The position numbers and the translations under genes are program-made. A DNA stretch of 64,000 bases. It comes from Streptomyces coelicoflavus. Its GTDB lineage: Bacteria > Actinomycetota > Actinomycetes > Streptomycetales > Streptomycetaceae. The notes beneath the pieces were generated by a model. It worked only from the letters and a program-made list of their open reading frames with translations, was not told where the DNA came from and did not search any database. The stretch's first letter is position 1. Each line of letters begins with the position of its first letter. This document shows, piece by piece, positions 10,477 through 18,677 of this stretch. Location of the stretch: the NCBI RefSeq assembly GCF_003112555.1, contig NZ_BEWB01000002.1:434001-498000 (forward strand). Reading direction: 5' to 3'.

Positions 10477-11634
10477 GTGCCCGATCCTCGTCGCATGGCT
10501 CTTCGATCACGCTCACGCACCGCGTCCGCGACCAGCGGCCCGGGCCGCGCCCCGGCATCCGACGGCCGCCTCGCCCACCGGCGCGCACCCGGCTCCCCCT
10601 CCCACGCCCGCCCCCGTTCCTCCGCTCGGCACGGCCGCCGGCACGCGCCGCCGGAGGAGCTGCGGCAAAGGGCGGAGGCGCTCTTCGGGGAGCGCACCGA
10701 GCACGCCGGACAGGAGGGGATGCGGGGCGAGTCGGGCAAGGGGCCGCCGTTGCCCGGCACTGGTGCCACTGACTCCACTGACTCCACTGACGCCCCTGGC
10801 GCCTCTGGTGCTCCTGATGTCACTTGTGCGCCTGTTGCCCCGATTGCCCATGGTGCGCTCGATGTCCCCGGCGTCACGCGCACCGGTGACTCCGGGGGCG
10901 CCGCGACGACCTGGCGGGAGCGGACCGGGCAGGCGCTGCGGGAGCGGATGCCGTTGTGGTTGCAGACACGGTGCGGGCTGGAGCGGCGCAGCGTGGTCGC
11001 GCTCTCGGTGCTGCTCGTCGTCGCGGCGGTCTTCGCGGTGCAGCACTTCCGGTCCGGCCGCACCCAGTCCGTGGCGGCACCCGAGGTGGTCCGGGAGGCG
11101 GCGGCGTACGGAGCGGCGACACCGGGGCCGACGGCCGAGGACCGCGCCACGGCCAAGGAGCCCGAGCCGGGTGCCGCGCCCACGACCGGCGCCGGGGCCG
11201 AGATCGTGGTGGACGTCGGCGGCAAGGTCCGCAAACCCGGCGTTCACAGCCTCCCGGCGGGTTCCCGCGTCGAGGACGCCCTGCGAGCCGCCGGAGGCGT
11301 GAAGCCCGGCACGAAGACCGACGGACTGAACCGGGCCCGCTTCCTGGTGGACGGCGAGCAGGTGATGGTCGGAGCGTCCGCGCCCGCGCCCCCGCCGGGA
11401 CCGGGGACTGCTTCCGGCGGACGGGTGGGAGCAGGGCCCGCCGTACCGGTCTCCCTCAGCACGGCGACCACCGACCAGCTCGACACCCTCCCGGGCGTCG
11501 GCCCGGTCCTCGCCCAGCACATCATCGACTACCGCACCCGGCACGGCGGCTTCCGCTCGGTGGACGAACTGCGCGAGGTCAACGGCATCGGCGAGCGCCG
11601 CTTCGCCGACCTGCGGGACCTCGTACGGCCATGA
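10477..11634 (+). CDS. comEA: ComEA-like helix-hairpin-helix DNA-binding protein
   Basis: This 385-residue protein starts at GTG 10477 with GAGGG seven bases upstream (ATG 10495 is the alternative). The first 170 residues are basic and then Thr/Ser/Asp/Ala-rich, including a TDSTDSTD repeat. A transmembrane helix follows at about 172-192. Next comes an SLBB-like domain (VDVGGKVRKPGVHSL) and a C-terminal pair of helix-hairpin-helix motifs (TLPGVGPVLAQHIIDYR; VNGIGERRFADL). ComEA binds double-stranded DNA outside the membrane during competence. Its stop overlaps comEC (ATGA). The long N-terminal cytoplasmic region is larger than in Bacillus ComEA. Confidence 0.92.
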   Translation: MPDPRRMALRSRSRTASATSGPGRAPASDGRLAHRRAPGSPSHARPRSSARHGRRHAPPEELRQRAEALFGERTEHAGQEGMRGESGKGPPLPGTGATDSTDSTDAPGASGAPDVTCAPVAPIAHGALDVPGVTRTGDSGGAATTWRERTGQALRERMPLWLQTRCGLERRSVVALSVLLVVAAVFAVQHFRSGRTQSVAAPEVVREAAAYGAATPGPTAEDRATAKEPEPGAAPTTGAGAEIVVDVGGKVRKPGVHSLPAGSRVEDALRAAGGVKPGTKTDGLNRARFLVDGEQVMVGASAPAPPPGPGTASGGRVGAGPAVPVSLSTATTDQLDTLPGVGPVLAQHIIDYRTRHGGFRSVDELREVNGIGERRFADLRDLVRP

Positions 11635-14189
11635 ACACGGACGTGACCCGTGCGGGCAGGCGGGACGGGACACCCGGGGCGGAGGAGCAGCCGCTCACGA
11701 GGCCCCCGCGCGCCGCCGTGCACGCCGCCTCCGGTCACCGGCTGGGTGCGGCCCACCCCCGGCAGGAGAGCCCCGCGGACCTGCGCCTGGTGCCACCCGC
11801 TCTGGCGGCGTGGGCGACGGCGGCGCTGGTGCTGGACGCGCCGACGGGCTGGGCGGTGGGCGTGGTGACGGGCAGCCTCCTGCTGGCCGGAGCACTGCTG
11901 CTGGCGGCGCCGCGCGGACGCCCCCACGTACCGGTCGCCGCCCTGCTGCTCTGCGTCGCCGCGTCCGCGGGCTCGGCCGCACTGCACGGCGCGGACCTGC
12001 GCCGGGGACCCGTGCCGGAGCTGGCGCGGCGGTACGCCACCGTCACCGCGGAGGTGGAGGTCACGGCCGACCCCCGCCTCACCCGGCCGCGCGTCAGGGG
12101 CGACCGTGCCGTGCCGCCCACGGTGCTGATCGAGGCCGACGTGCGGCGGGTGACGGAGAGGGGCGGGACGGCGGTGACGACCCGGACGCCGGTCCTCGTA
12201 CTCGTGGATGTCGGCGAGTCCCGCACCCGGGCCGCATCCTCCCGCTGGCTGAACCTGCTGCCGACCACCCGGTTCAACGTCACCGCCCGCCTGTCGCCCC
12301 CGAGGACGCGCGGCGACCGGATCGCCGCCGTGCTCAGTGTCCGGGCCGGCCGGCAGACACCGGAGACGACGGCGAAGCCCTCGACGGCACAACGCCTGGC
12401 GGGCCGGTTGCGGTCCGGCCTGCGCGAGGCGACCGAGGACCTGCCGACGGACGCGAGGGCGCTGCTGCCGGGCCTGGTCGTCGGAGACACCTCACGCGTC
12501 ACGCCCGAGCTGGAGGAGGCGTTCAGGGAAACCGACCTGACGCACACGCTCGCGGTGTCCGGCGCCAACTTCACCATCGTGCTCGCCCTGCTCCTCGGCC
12601 CGCCGGGCCTGGCCCAGCGCAGCGAGCGCCGAGGCCTGGCGCCCCGCCTCGGCCTCCACCTGCGCACGACCGCGCTGCTCGGCGGCCTGCTCGCGTCGGC
12701 CTTCGTCGTCGTGTGCCGGCCCGACCCGAGCGTGCTGCGGGCGGCGGCCTGCGGCTCCGTCGCGCTGCTCGCCCTGGCCACCGGACGCCGCAGATCACTC
12801 CTGCCGGCCCTCGCGACGGCGGTACTGCTCCTGGTGCTCTACGACCCCTGGCTGGCCCGGAGTTACGGCTTCCTGCTCTCCGTGCTGGCCACGGGGGCGC
12901 TGCTCACGCTCGCTCCACGGTGGAGCGCGTCGTTGCGCCGCCGCCGGGTGCCGCCCCGGCTCGCGGAGGCGCTGGCCGCCGCGGGTGCCGCGCAGGCCCT
13001 GTGCGCGCCGGTCGTCGCGGTGCTGTCGGCGCGGGTGAGCCTGGTGGGGGTGCCGTGCAACCTGCTGGCGGAGTTCGCGGTGGCCCCGGCCACCGTGCTC
13101 GGCTTCGCGGCACTGGCGGCGGCGCCGGTGGCGATGCCGCTGGCCGAGAGCCTTGCCTGGTGCGGAGGCTGGCCGGCCGAGTGGATCGCGGGAATCGCCC
13201 GCACCGGTGCCCGGCTGCCGGGCGCGGGAGTGGACTGGCCGGGCAGCTGGGCCGGGGCGGCGCTGCTCGCCCTCGTCACGGTGGGCGTGCTGCTGGCCGG
13301 CCGACGCCTGCTGCGGCACCCCTGGTGGTGCGGCCTCTGCGCCCTGCTGCTGATCCTCGTGGTGGTGCAGCCACCCCCGCTGGCCCGGGTGATCAAGGGC
13401 TGGCCCCCACCGGACTGGCGGATGGTGATGTGCGACGTCGGCCAGGGCGACGCGCTGGTCCTCGCGGCGGGGGAGGGGACGGCCGTCGTCGTGGACACGG
13501 GCCCCGACCCCGCCCTGGTCGACCACTGCCTGCGCTCCCTCGGCATCACCCGCGTCCCCCTCGTACTGCTGACCCACTACCACGCCGACCACGTGGCCGG
13601 GCTGCCCGGAGTACTGCGGGGCCGCTCGGTGGGCGCGATCGGGACGACCGCCCTCGAGGAGCCCGCCGACCAGGCCGAGTTCGTCCGTCGGCAGGCAACG
13701 GCCCGGCACATCCCCCTGCGACACGCGTCCGCCGGAGAGCAGCGGCGCTCCGGTCCGCTGTCCTGGCAGGTGGTGTGGCCCCCGCCGAGCCCACCGACCA
13801 CCACGGCGCCGGGCACGGAGGGCGGCCCCAACGACGCCAGCGTCACCCTCCTGGTCCGCACGGCGGGCATCCGTCTGCTCCTCCTCGGCGACCTGGAACC
13901 TCCGGCCCAGCGCGAGTTGGCCCGCTCCCCGGCGGCAGCGGCGTTGAAGGGCGTCGACGTGCTGAAGGTGGCCCACCACGGCTCGGCGCACCAGGACTTC
14001 GCGTTCCTCCGGCAGGTCGCCCCACGCCTGGCCCTCATCAGCTGCGGCGAGGACAACACCTACGGTCACCCGGCCCCCGGTACCGTCGCGGCCCTGCGCG
14101 CCCAGGGCGCGACGGTACTGCGCACGGACCGGGACGGGGCGTTGGCGGTCACGGGCAAGGGGAGGGAGCTGCGGGTGGCGGGGGACTGA
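11631..14189 (+). CDS. comEC: ComEC/Rec2-type DNA uptake channel with MBL domain
   Basis: This 852-residue polytopic membrane protein overlaps comEA by four bases (ATGA). An N-terminal region with two hydrophobic helices and an OB-like exterior domain leads to the competence core (about residues 280-560). The core contains TLAVSGANFTIVLALLLG, typical of ComEC. A C-terminal metallo-beta-lactamase-like domain carries CDVGQGDALV and the zinc motif HYHADHVAGL, then KVAHHGSAHQ. In competent bacteria ComEC moves single-stranded DNA through the membrane. Streptomyces are not known to be naturally transformable, so the present role is uncertain. All metal-ligand motifs look intact. Confidence 0.93.
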   Translation: MNTDVTRAGRRDGTPGAEEQPLTRPPRAAVHAASGHRLGAAHPRQESPADLRLVPPALAAWATAALVLDAPTGWAVGVVTGSLLLAGALLLAAPRGRPHVPVAALLLCVAASAGSAALHGADLRRGPVPELARRYATVTAEVEVTADPRLTRPRVRGDRAVPPTVLIEADVRRVTERGGTAVTTRTPVLVLVDVGESRTRAASSRWLNLLPTTRFNVTARLSPPRTRGDRIAAVLSVRAGRQTPETTAKPSTAQRLAGRLRSGLREATEDLPTDARALLPGLVVGDTSRVTPELEEAFRETDLTHTLAVSGANFTIVLALLLGPPGLAQRSERRGLAPRLGLHLRTTALLGGLLASAFVVVCRPDPSVLRAAACGSVALLALATGRRRSLLPALATAVLLLVLYDPWLARSYGFLLSVLATGALLTLAPRWSASLRRRRVPPRLAEALAAAGAAQALCAPVVAVLSARVSLVGVPCNLLAEFAVAPATVLGFAALAAAPVAMPLAESLAWCGGWPAEWIAGIARTGARLPGAGVDWPGSWAGAALLALVTVGVLLAGRRLLRHPWWCGLCALLLILVVVQPPPLARVIKGWPPPDWRMVMCDVGQGDALVLAAGEGTAVVVDTGPDPALVDHCLRSLGITRVPLVLLTHYHADHVAGLPGVLRGRSVGAIGTTALEEPADQAEFVRRQATARHIPLRHASAGEQRRSGPLSWQVVWPPPSPPTTTAPGTEGGPNDASVTLLVRTAGIRLLLLGDLEPPAQRELARSPAAAALKGVDVLKVAHHGSAHQDFAFLRQVAPRLALISCGEDNTYGHPAPGTVAALRAQGATVLRTDRDGALAVTGKGRELRVAGD

Positions 14190-14233
14190 TCCCCCGAGTC
14201 GCCAAATCGCCGAGTCGCCGAGTCGTCGAGTCG

Positions 14234-15064
14234 CTACTCGGTCACCTCAGCGGACTGGTAGGCGGCCGAGCCCGGGGACGCGCAGGCGAACCAGTTCGCC
14301 GTGGGGAAGCCGCGGACGGACCGGATGACGGCGTTCGTGTCGCGTACGGGGGTGTTGTCGGGGGCGCGGTCGGCCAGGGTGGTGGTGCCGTCCTTCCAGT
14401 GGCAGGCGACCTGCTTCGCCGTGGTGGGAACCGTCCCGATGACCAGACGGTGCGGTCCGTCCTCACCGGTGAGGGGCTGGGGCAGGACCTCGACCTCCTT
14501 CCCCTTCGGCCAGGGCAGTGTGCTCGTGGTGTCGGAGTCCACCATGCGATGGGTGAGTTCGTCGTTCGTGGCGCCTTCGGGGCCGTAGAAGCGGATGACG
14601 AAGTAGCTGGTGCGGCCGACGAGGCCGGCGGGGTCGCCCGAGGTCGCCGGGGTGAGCCCCCAGTCCGCCATGGCCTCGGTCTGTTTCACGGCCTCGGCCC
14701 TGTCGTGGGGTGCCGGCCACACCTGCACGTTGACGGCCCACCTCTCGCCCCCGGACGTGCCGACGGCCACCTGCGAGATCTGCGGCAGGAACACGCGTCG
14801 TTCGTCCGCGGGGGCGGGCTTGGCGGGGGCGCTGGAGTCGTTCCCCCCGGGCAGGCTCGTCAGGGCCAGCGTTCCCGTGGTGCCCGCCAGCACCACCGCC
14901 GCGACCGCTGCCACCGTCCGTCGCCGCGCCCTGCGCCGACGGCCCGCACGCACGACGGCGTCCACGGGGGCCACGCCGGTCTCCACCTCGTGAGCGGTGT
15001 CCGCGAGGAGAGCAGCGATCCGCTCCTGTGCCGTGTCCCGGCCGGTACCGTCCACACCGGTCAT
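14234..15064 (-). CDS. Membrane protein coupled to an ECF sigma factor (possible anti-sigma factor)
   Basis: This 276-residue protein starts at ATG 15064 and overlaps the sigma-factor stop (ATGA). The cytoplasmic N-terminus (about 50 residues, with LADTAHEVETGVAPVDAVV) is followed by a basic run and a single transmembrane helix at about 56-76. An extracytoplasmic domain of about 200 residues has two cysteines (Cys221 in VACHWKD and one near the end, WFACAS). Position and topology fit an anti-sigma factor, but no zinc-binding ZAS motif is visible. It could instead be a sigma-associated sensor. Confidence 0.72.
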   Translation of the reverse strand: MTGVDGTGRDTAQERIAALLADTAHEVETGVAPVDAVVRAGRRRRARRRTVAAVAAVVLAGTTGTLALTSLPGGNDSSAPAKPAPADERRVFLPQISQVAVGTSGGERWAVNVQVWPAPHDRAEAVKQTEAMADWGLTPATSGDPAGLVGRTSYFVIRFYGPEGATNDELTHRMVDSDTTSTLPWPKGKEVEVLPQPLTGEDGPHRLVIGTVPTTAKQVACHWKDGTTTLADRAPDNTPVRDTNAVIRSVRGFPTANWFACASPGSAAYQSAEVTE

Positions 15065-15600
15065 GTCCGTCCTCCCTGCAATGTGGTGTCGGCCAGCGCC
15101 GGTACGGCGCGCAGTTTCGCTATCCCCTTGGCCGTGTTGCTCTTGACCGTGCCGACCGAGCAGCCCATGGCCCGGGCGGTCTGTGTCTCCGTGAGGTCCT
15201 CCCAGTAGCGCAGGACCACCGCCTCGCGCTGCCGCGCGGGCAACTGGGCGAGCGCTTCGAGCAGGGCGCCGCGGTCGTCGGCCCGTGCCATCGGGTCGGC
15301 GGCGTCGGCCGGTTCGCGCACCGGGCCGGAGTCGTCCTTCGGCGCCAGGAACTCCTTGAGCCGTCTTCTGTGTCTGCGGGCGTGCGCGTTGATCATCACG
15401 CGCCGCACATAGGCGTCCGGGTCGTCGGCCGCGTTCACCCGGCGCCAGGCCGTGTAGGCCCGCTCGAGCGTCGACTGGACCAGGTCCTCGGCGGCGTACC
15501 TGTCGCCGGTGAGGAGAAAGGCCGTGCGCATCAGCCCCGGCCACCGGCCGATCACGAATCTGCGGAACTCCTCGTCCCGTGTCTGCTTGGCATCCCCCAT
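15061..15600 (-). CDS. ECF-type RNA polymerase sigma factor (SigE family)
   Basis: This 179-residue sigma factor has only regions 2 and 4. Region 2 runs from about residue 10 to 80 and includes the DAEDLVQ-like AAEDLVQSTLERAYTAW segment. Region 4 (about 110-165) has LPARQREAVVLRYWEDLTETQTARAMGCSVGTVKSNTAKG, the helix-turn-helix for the -35 element. The start at ATG 15600 is fixed by a near-perfect AGGAGG five bases upstream; a GTG at 15606 overlaps that site. The coupled downstream membrane gene suggests signal-controlled activity. Targets are unknown. Confidence 0.93.
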   Translation of the reverse strand: MGDAKQTRDEEFRRFVIGRWPGLMRTAFLLTGDRYAAEDLVQSTLERAYTAWRRVNAADDPDAYVRRVMINAHARRHRRRLKEFLAPKDDSGPVREPADAADPMARADDRGALLEALAQLPARQREAVVLRYWEDLTETQTARAMGCSVGTVKSNTAKGIAKLRAVPALADTTLQGGRT

Positions 15601-15972
15601 GGGCACCTCCTGAATACCTGAAGGAGTCCATGAGCCGGCCAGACCGTTGCCTCAGTACACGGACTTCGCAGATTCTCCCGCAGGGAGCGGTACTGGCCGG
15701 ATCGCGAGCCGTTCCGGTCTCTGCGGCGCGGGGAGGCGTAGGCCGGGATGGCGCCGGGAATTTTCAGTACAGCACGGAAGAAGGCGCGGATGACGTCACC
15801 GTGTCGCGCAGCCGACGCGCCCGCCAACGGCCTCCCCCCACACCACCACCACTCCACGGCCTCACAGGCCATTCCCGACCGCCACCGTCACCACCACCGT
15901 CACCACCACCGGCATCACGACACGACGGGCTCGGCGCCGGAACGCCCGCCCCACCGGCAGAAGGAGAAACCC
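15601..15972. other. Divergent intergenic region with CAC-rich direct repeats
   Basis: No convincing gene lies here. It must hold the promoter of the sigma operon on the minus strand and that of the amidase transcript on the plus strand. On the plus strand 15840-15925 is rich in CACCACC and CGTCACCACCAC repeats. No clear -10/-35 pair was recognised. Confidence 0.5.
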
Positions 15973-16065
15973 ATGCCCCAACCCCCCACGCCGGGGCGCA
16001 CCGTTGTGCACCGGCCCGGCGAGGACGGCCGCCAGGCCACGCGGTCGCGGCCGGAGTGTGGCTGA
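15973..16065 (+). CDS. Short translated ORF upstream of the amidase
   Basis: A 30-residue Pro/Arg-rich frame (begins MPQPPTPGRTVVHRP) has a strong AAGGAG site at 15961-15966, seven bases before its ATG. Its TGA overlaps the ATG of the amidase (TGATG), an arrangement for reinitiation. No conserved motif is seen. It may be a real small protein or only a coupling ORF that delivers ribosomes to the amidase. Confidence 0.4.
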   Translation: MPQPPTPGRTVVHRPGEDGRQATRSRPECG

Positions 16066-17081
16066 TGGCCACCCCCATGAGCGCGGGCAGCTTCCTCAAG
16101 GCACTGAAGGCGGAGGGCCTCACCGTCGTCGAGGTGGGCGACTGGCGGGACCACAACCGCAACCACAAGGGCCCGTGGGGCCCCGTCAACGGTGTGATGA
16201 TCCACCACACCGTGACCCGGGGCAGCGCGGCCACCGTGGAGATCTGCCGCAAGGGCTACGACAGCCTGCCCGGCCCGCTGTGCCACGGCGTCATCACCAA
16301 GGACGGCAGGGTCCATCTGGTCGGCTACGGCCGGGCCAACCACGCCGGTCTCGGCGACGACGACGTGCTGCGTGCCGTCGTCGCGGAGAAGGCGCTGCCC
16401 CGGGACAACGAGGCCAACACCGACGGCAACCGGCACTTCTATGGCTTCGAGTGCGAGAACCTCGGGGACGGCAAGGACCCGTGGCCCGCCGCGCAGTTGG
16501 ATGCGATCGAGCGGGCCGCCGCGGCGGTGTGCCGTCACCACGGCTGGAACGAGCGATCGGTGATCGGCCACCTCGAGTGGCAGCCCGGGAAGATCGACCC
16601 GCGCGGTTTCACCATGGCGTCGATGCGCGCCCGCGTCGAAGAACGCCTCACCCACCCCGCCGGCTGGACGCCCGGCGACTCCGAGGAGGAAGACATGCCG
16701 CGAGCGATCAGCCGGTCCGACGGCGACGACCAGGAGATCACGCCCCGGGAGTGGACGACGCTCTCCGTGGACGGGGTGGACCTGCTGACCGGCGCGTCCC
16801 ACTACCAGGCCACGGCCTACCTTCGAGCGGACGTGCCGCCCGGCTCCACGCTCCAGGGCCGCTTCTACCACCTGCGTCCGGACGGCACCCGATGGACCGG
16901 GCCGATCGTCGAGCGGGTGGGCACCAGCGGTGACAGCTTCCCGGACTTCGGGAACAGCGGCTCGATCGTCGCCACCGAACGGCTGCGCTTCGAGTTCGTC
17001 TACTACCCGCCCGACTCCGGCGACGAGACCCCGGTCACGGTGACGAGCGCGAAGGTCCGCGGGCTGTACTGGGAGGCGTGA
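16065..17081 (+). CDS. N-acetylmuramoyl-L-alanine amidase (Amidase_2/PGRP fold)
   Basis: This 338-residue protein cleaves the bond between muramic acid and the stem peptide. Residues 1-200 form the amidase_2 domain: VMIHHTVTRG supplies a zinc histidine (near residue 48), HFYGFECEN a strand, and GHLEWQPGKIDP (near 168) the second histidine and the catalytic-site segment. The remaining 130 residues form a beta-rich domain of unknown role. No classical signal peptide is found with ATG 16065, so export would need a longer start or another route; phage-type endolysins also look like this. The gene is divergent from the ECF sigma operon. Confidence 0.87.
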   Translation: MATPMSAGSFLKALKAEGLTVVEVGDWRDHNRNHKGPWGPVNGVMIHHTVTRGSAATVEICRKGYDSLPGPLCHGVITKDGRVHLVGYGRANHAGLGDDDVLRAVVAEKALPRDNEANTDGNRHFYGFECENLGDGKDPWPAAQLDAIERAAAAVCRHHGWNERSVIGHLEWQPGKIDPRGFTMASMRARVEERLTHPAGWTPGDSEEEDMPRAISRSDGDDQEITPREWTTLSVDGVDLLTGASHYQATAYLRADVPPGSTLQGRFYHLRPDGTRWTGPIVERVGTSGDSFPDFGNSGSIVATERLRFEFVYYPPDSGDETPVTVTSAKVRGLYWEA

Positions 17082-17321
17082 CCGGAGTCCCGCCGCGGCA
17101 CCGTCGGCCCACCGGACCGGGCCGTCGGTGCCGCCTGTGCGCCCGCTGTGAGAAATCCCGCCCGGTGTGGTGAAACCGGACCACACGGGGCCACTCCTGC
17201 CTACTTGCAGCACATGTGACGGTTTCCCGCGATGTGGCCCCGTGTTGCCTCGAAAGCCACATCGGTGATCGAATGTTTCTCCGTCAACTAGTTTTCTCAT
17301 GTCGTGCAGAGGGTGTCGCAA

Positions 17322-18203
17322 ATGATCGGCCGCTTGCTGGGAAGCCGAACGAAGCGGATGCAACGGACGGGTCCCCTGGCGGCGGTGCACACCCCGCCGG
17401 ACGCGGGCGTGCTGAGCTGCCGCGTGCTCGACCCCGTCAACGACCCCGTGCCGAACGCGGAGTTCACGGTCAGCGACACCATGGGGCGCAAGGTCGTCGG
17501 CGGCGGCACGGACCCCTTCGGGTCGTTCGTGGCGACGGTGCCCGCGGGGGAGTACCGGCTCGCCGTGTCCGCCGAGGGCTACACGCCGTACCGGGCCTCC
17601 GCGACGGTCGTCGAGGACACGCTGGCCTCGCTCGGCGACGTGACGCTCCAGGTGGCCCGGCCGCCGGAGCTGCCCGCTTCGGGCGACTGGGAGATCGAGC
17701 CCGCGCACTCCTCGATCGCGTTCACCGCGCGGCACATCGGGCTGGCCCGGATCCACGGCCGGTTCAACTCCTTCGCGGGCGCGGTGCGCATCGCCGACGA
17801 CATGGAACAGTCCGCGATGCACGTCGTGATCGGCGCGGCGTCCATCGACACCAACGTCAAGATGCGCGACGACCACCTGCGCTCGGCCGACTTCCTGGAC
17901 GTGGAGCGGTTTCCGACCCTGGAGTTCTACAGCGACCGCTTCACCCACCGCGGCGGCAACCGGTGGGCCGTCACCGGGGCGCTGTCCCTGCACGGTGTGA
18001 CGCGCACGGTCACCCTGGACACCGAGTACCTCGGACTCGGCAACGGCATGGAGGGCGAGACGCGGGCCGCCTGCCGCGCCACCACCGAGCTGCACCGCGA
18101 CGACTTCACCGTCAGCTGGCAGACGATGCTGGCCCGCGGCATCGCCGTGGTCGGCCCCAGCATCCGCATCGACCTCGACGTGCAGATCGTGCCCAAGGGC
18201 TGA
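17322..18203 (+). CDS. YceI family protein with N-terminal carboxypeptidase-regulatory-like domain
   Basis: This is a 293-residue protein. ATG 17322 has AGAGGG eight bases upstream; GTG 17304 is an in-frame alternative. Residues 25-115 resemble the beta-sandwich regulatory domain (GVLSCRVLDPVNDPVPNAEFTV, then PAGEYRLAVSAEGY). Residues 125-293 are a YceI lipocalin-like domain (WEIEPAHSSIAFTARH, SIDTNVKMRDDHLRSADFLD, GALSLHGVTRTV). YceI proteins bind polyisoprenoids or similar amphiphiles. There is no signal peptide despite periplasmic relatives, so it is probably cytoplasmic here. The two-domain fusion is less common than the stand-alone form. Confidence 0.88.
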   Translation: MIGRLLGSRTKRMQRTGPLAAVHTPPDAGVLSCRVLDPVNDPVPNAEFTVSDTMGRKVVGGGTDPFGSFVATVPAGEYRLAVSAEGYTPYRASATVVEDTLASLGDVTLQVARPPELPASGDWEIEPAHSSIAFTARHIGLARIHGRFNSFAGAVRIADDMEQSAMHVVIGAASIDTNVKMRDDHLRSADFLDVERFPTLEFYSDRFTHRGGNRWAVTGALSLHGVTRTVTLDTEYLGLGNGMEGETRAACRATTELHRDDFTVSWQTMLARGIAVVGPSIRIDLDVQIVPKG

Positions 18204-18234
18204 CCGTGCCCGGGACTGACCCACAATGGCTCCC

Positions 18235-18480
18235 GTGAGCGACGTGAGACATGTGCTGGTACTGCCCGACCGCGACGCGGCGGAGGAGGCCGCCCAGGCG
18301 CTCGGGGAACGGTTCGGGCTCGACGAGGAGCCCCGCATCCTCCGGGACGCCCTGGCCGGGGAGGACGACGCCGAGGACGCGCAGTGGCTGGTCGTCCTGC
18401 GGGACGAGCGGGAGGCACTGGACCCCGGTGAGCTGGACGCGTTCGCGGGGGAGTGGGAAGGCTGGCGCGAGGAGCCCTAG
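18235..18480 (+). CDS. Small acidic protein of unknown function
   Basis: This protein has 81 residues and begins (M)SDVRHVLVLPDRDAAEEAAQAL. It is acidic overall, with a beta-alpha-beta look and an alternating hydrophobic core (HVLVLP, QWLVVLRD), resembling ferredoxin-like ribonuclease-inhibitor folds. GTG 18235 is chosen because CACAAT ends seven bases earlier, a leaderless arrangement. ATG 18226 overlaps that hexamer. It stands alone, between a YceI protein and holA, and has no known role. Confidence 0.7.
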   Translation: MSDVRHVLVLPDRDAAEEAAQALGERFGLDEEPRILRDALAGEDDAEDAQWLVVLRDEREALDPGELDAFAGEWEGWREEP

Positions 18481-18525
18481 CCGGCCCGCCCCCCCGCCAC
18501 CCGCCTCGCACCGCGCAGCCCCCCC

Positions 18526-18600
18526 CCCGGCACCCGACGCGCCCGCCCAGCGCCGCCCGGCACCCGACGCGCCCGCCCAGCGCCGCCCGGCACCCGACGC
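18526..18600. repeat. 30-bp tandem repeat, 2.5 copies
   Basis: The unit at 18526-18555 recurs exactly at 18556-18585 and half of it again at 18586-18600. It is built of CCCGGCACCCGACGCG followed by CCCGCCCAGCGCCG. It lies between the 81-residue gene and holA, in a very C-rich spacer with no gene. Confidence 0.9.
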
Positions 18601-18677
18601 GTCCCGCCCGCCCCCGCCGCGTACCGCCCGGCATCGCTCGTCCGGCGTTGTCAGTGGCGCGTGCGATGCTTGTCGCG

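Noticed and set aside
10956..15208. Out-of-frame extensions across comEC and the sigma operon
   Set aside because: These are frame extensions over genes in other frames. True starts are set by ATGA overlaps and ribosome-binding sites.
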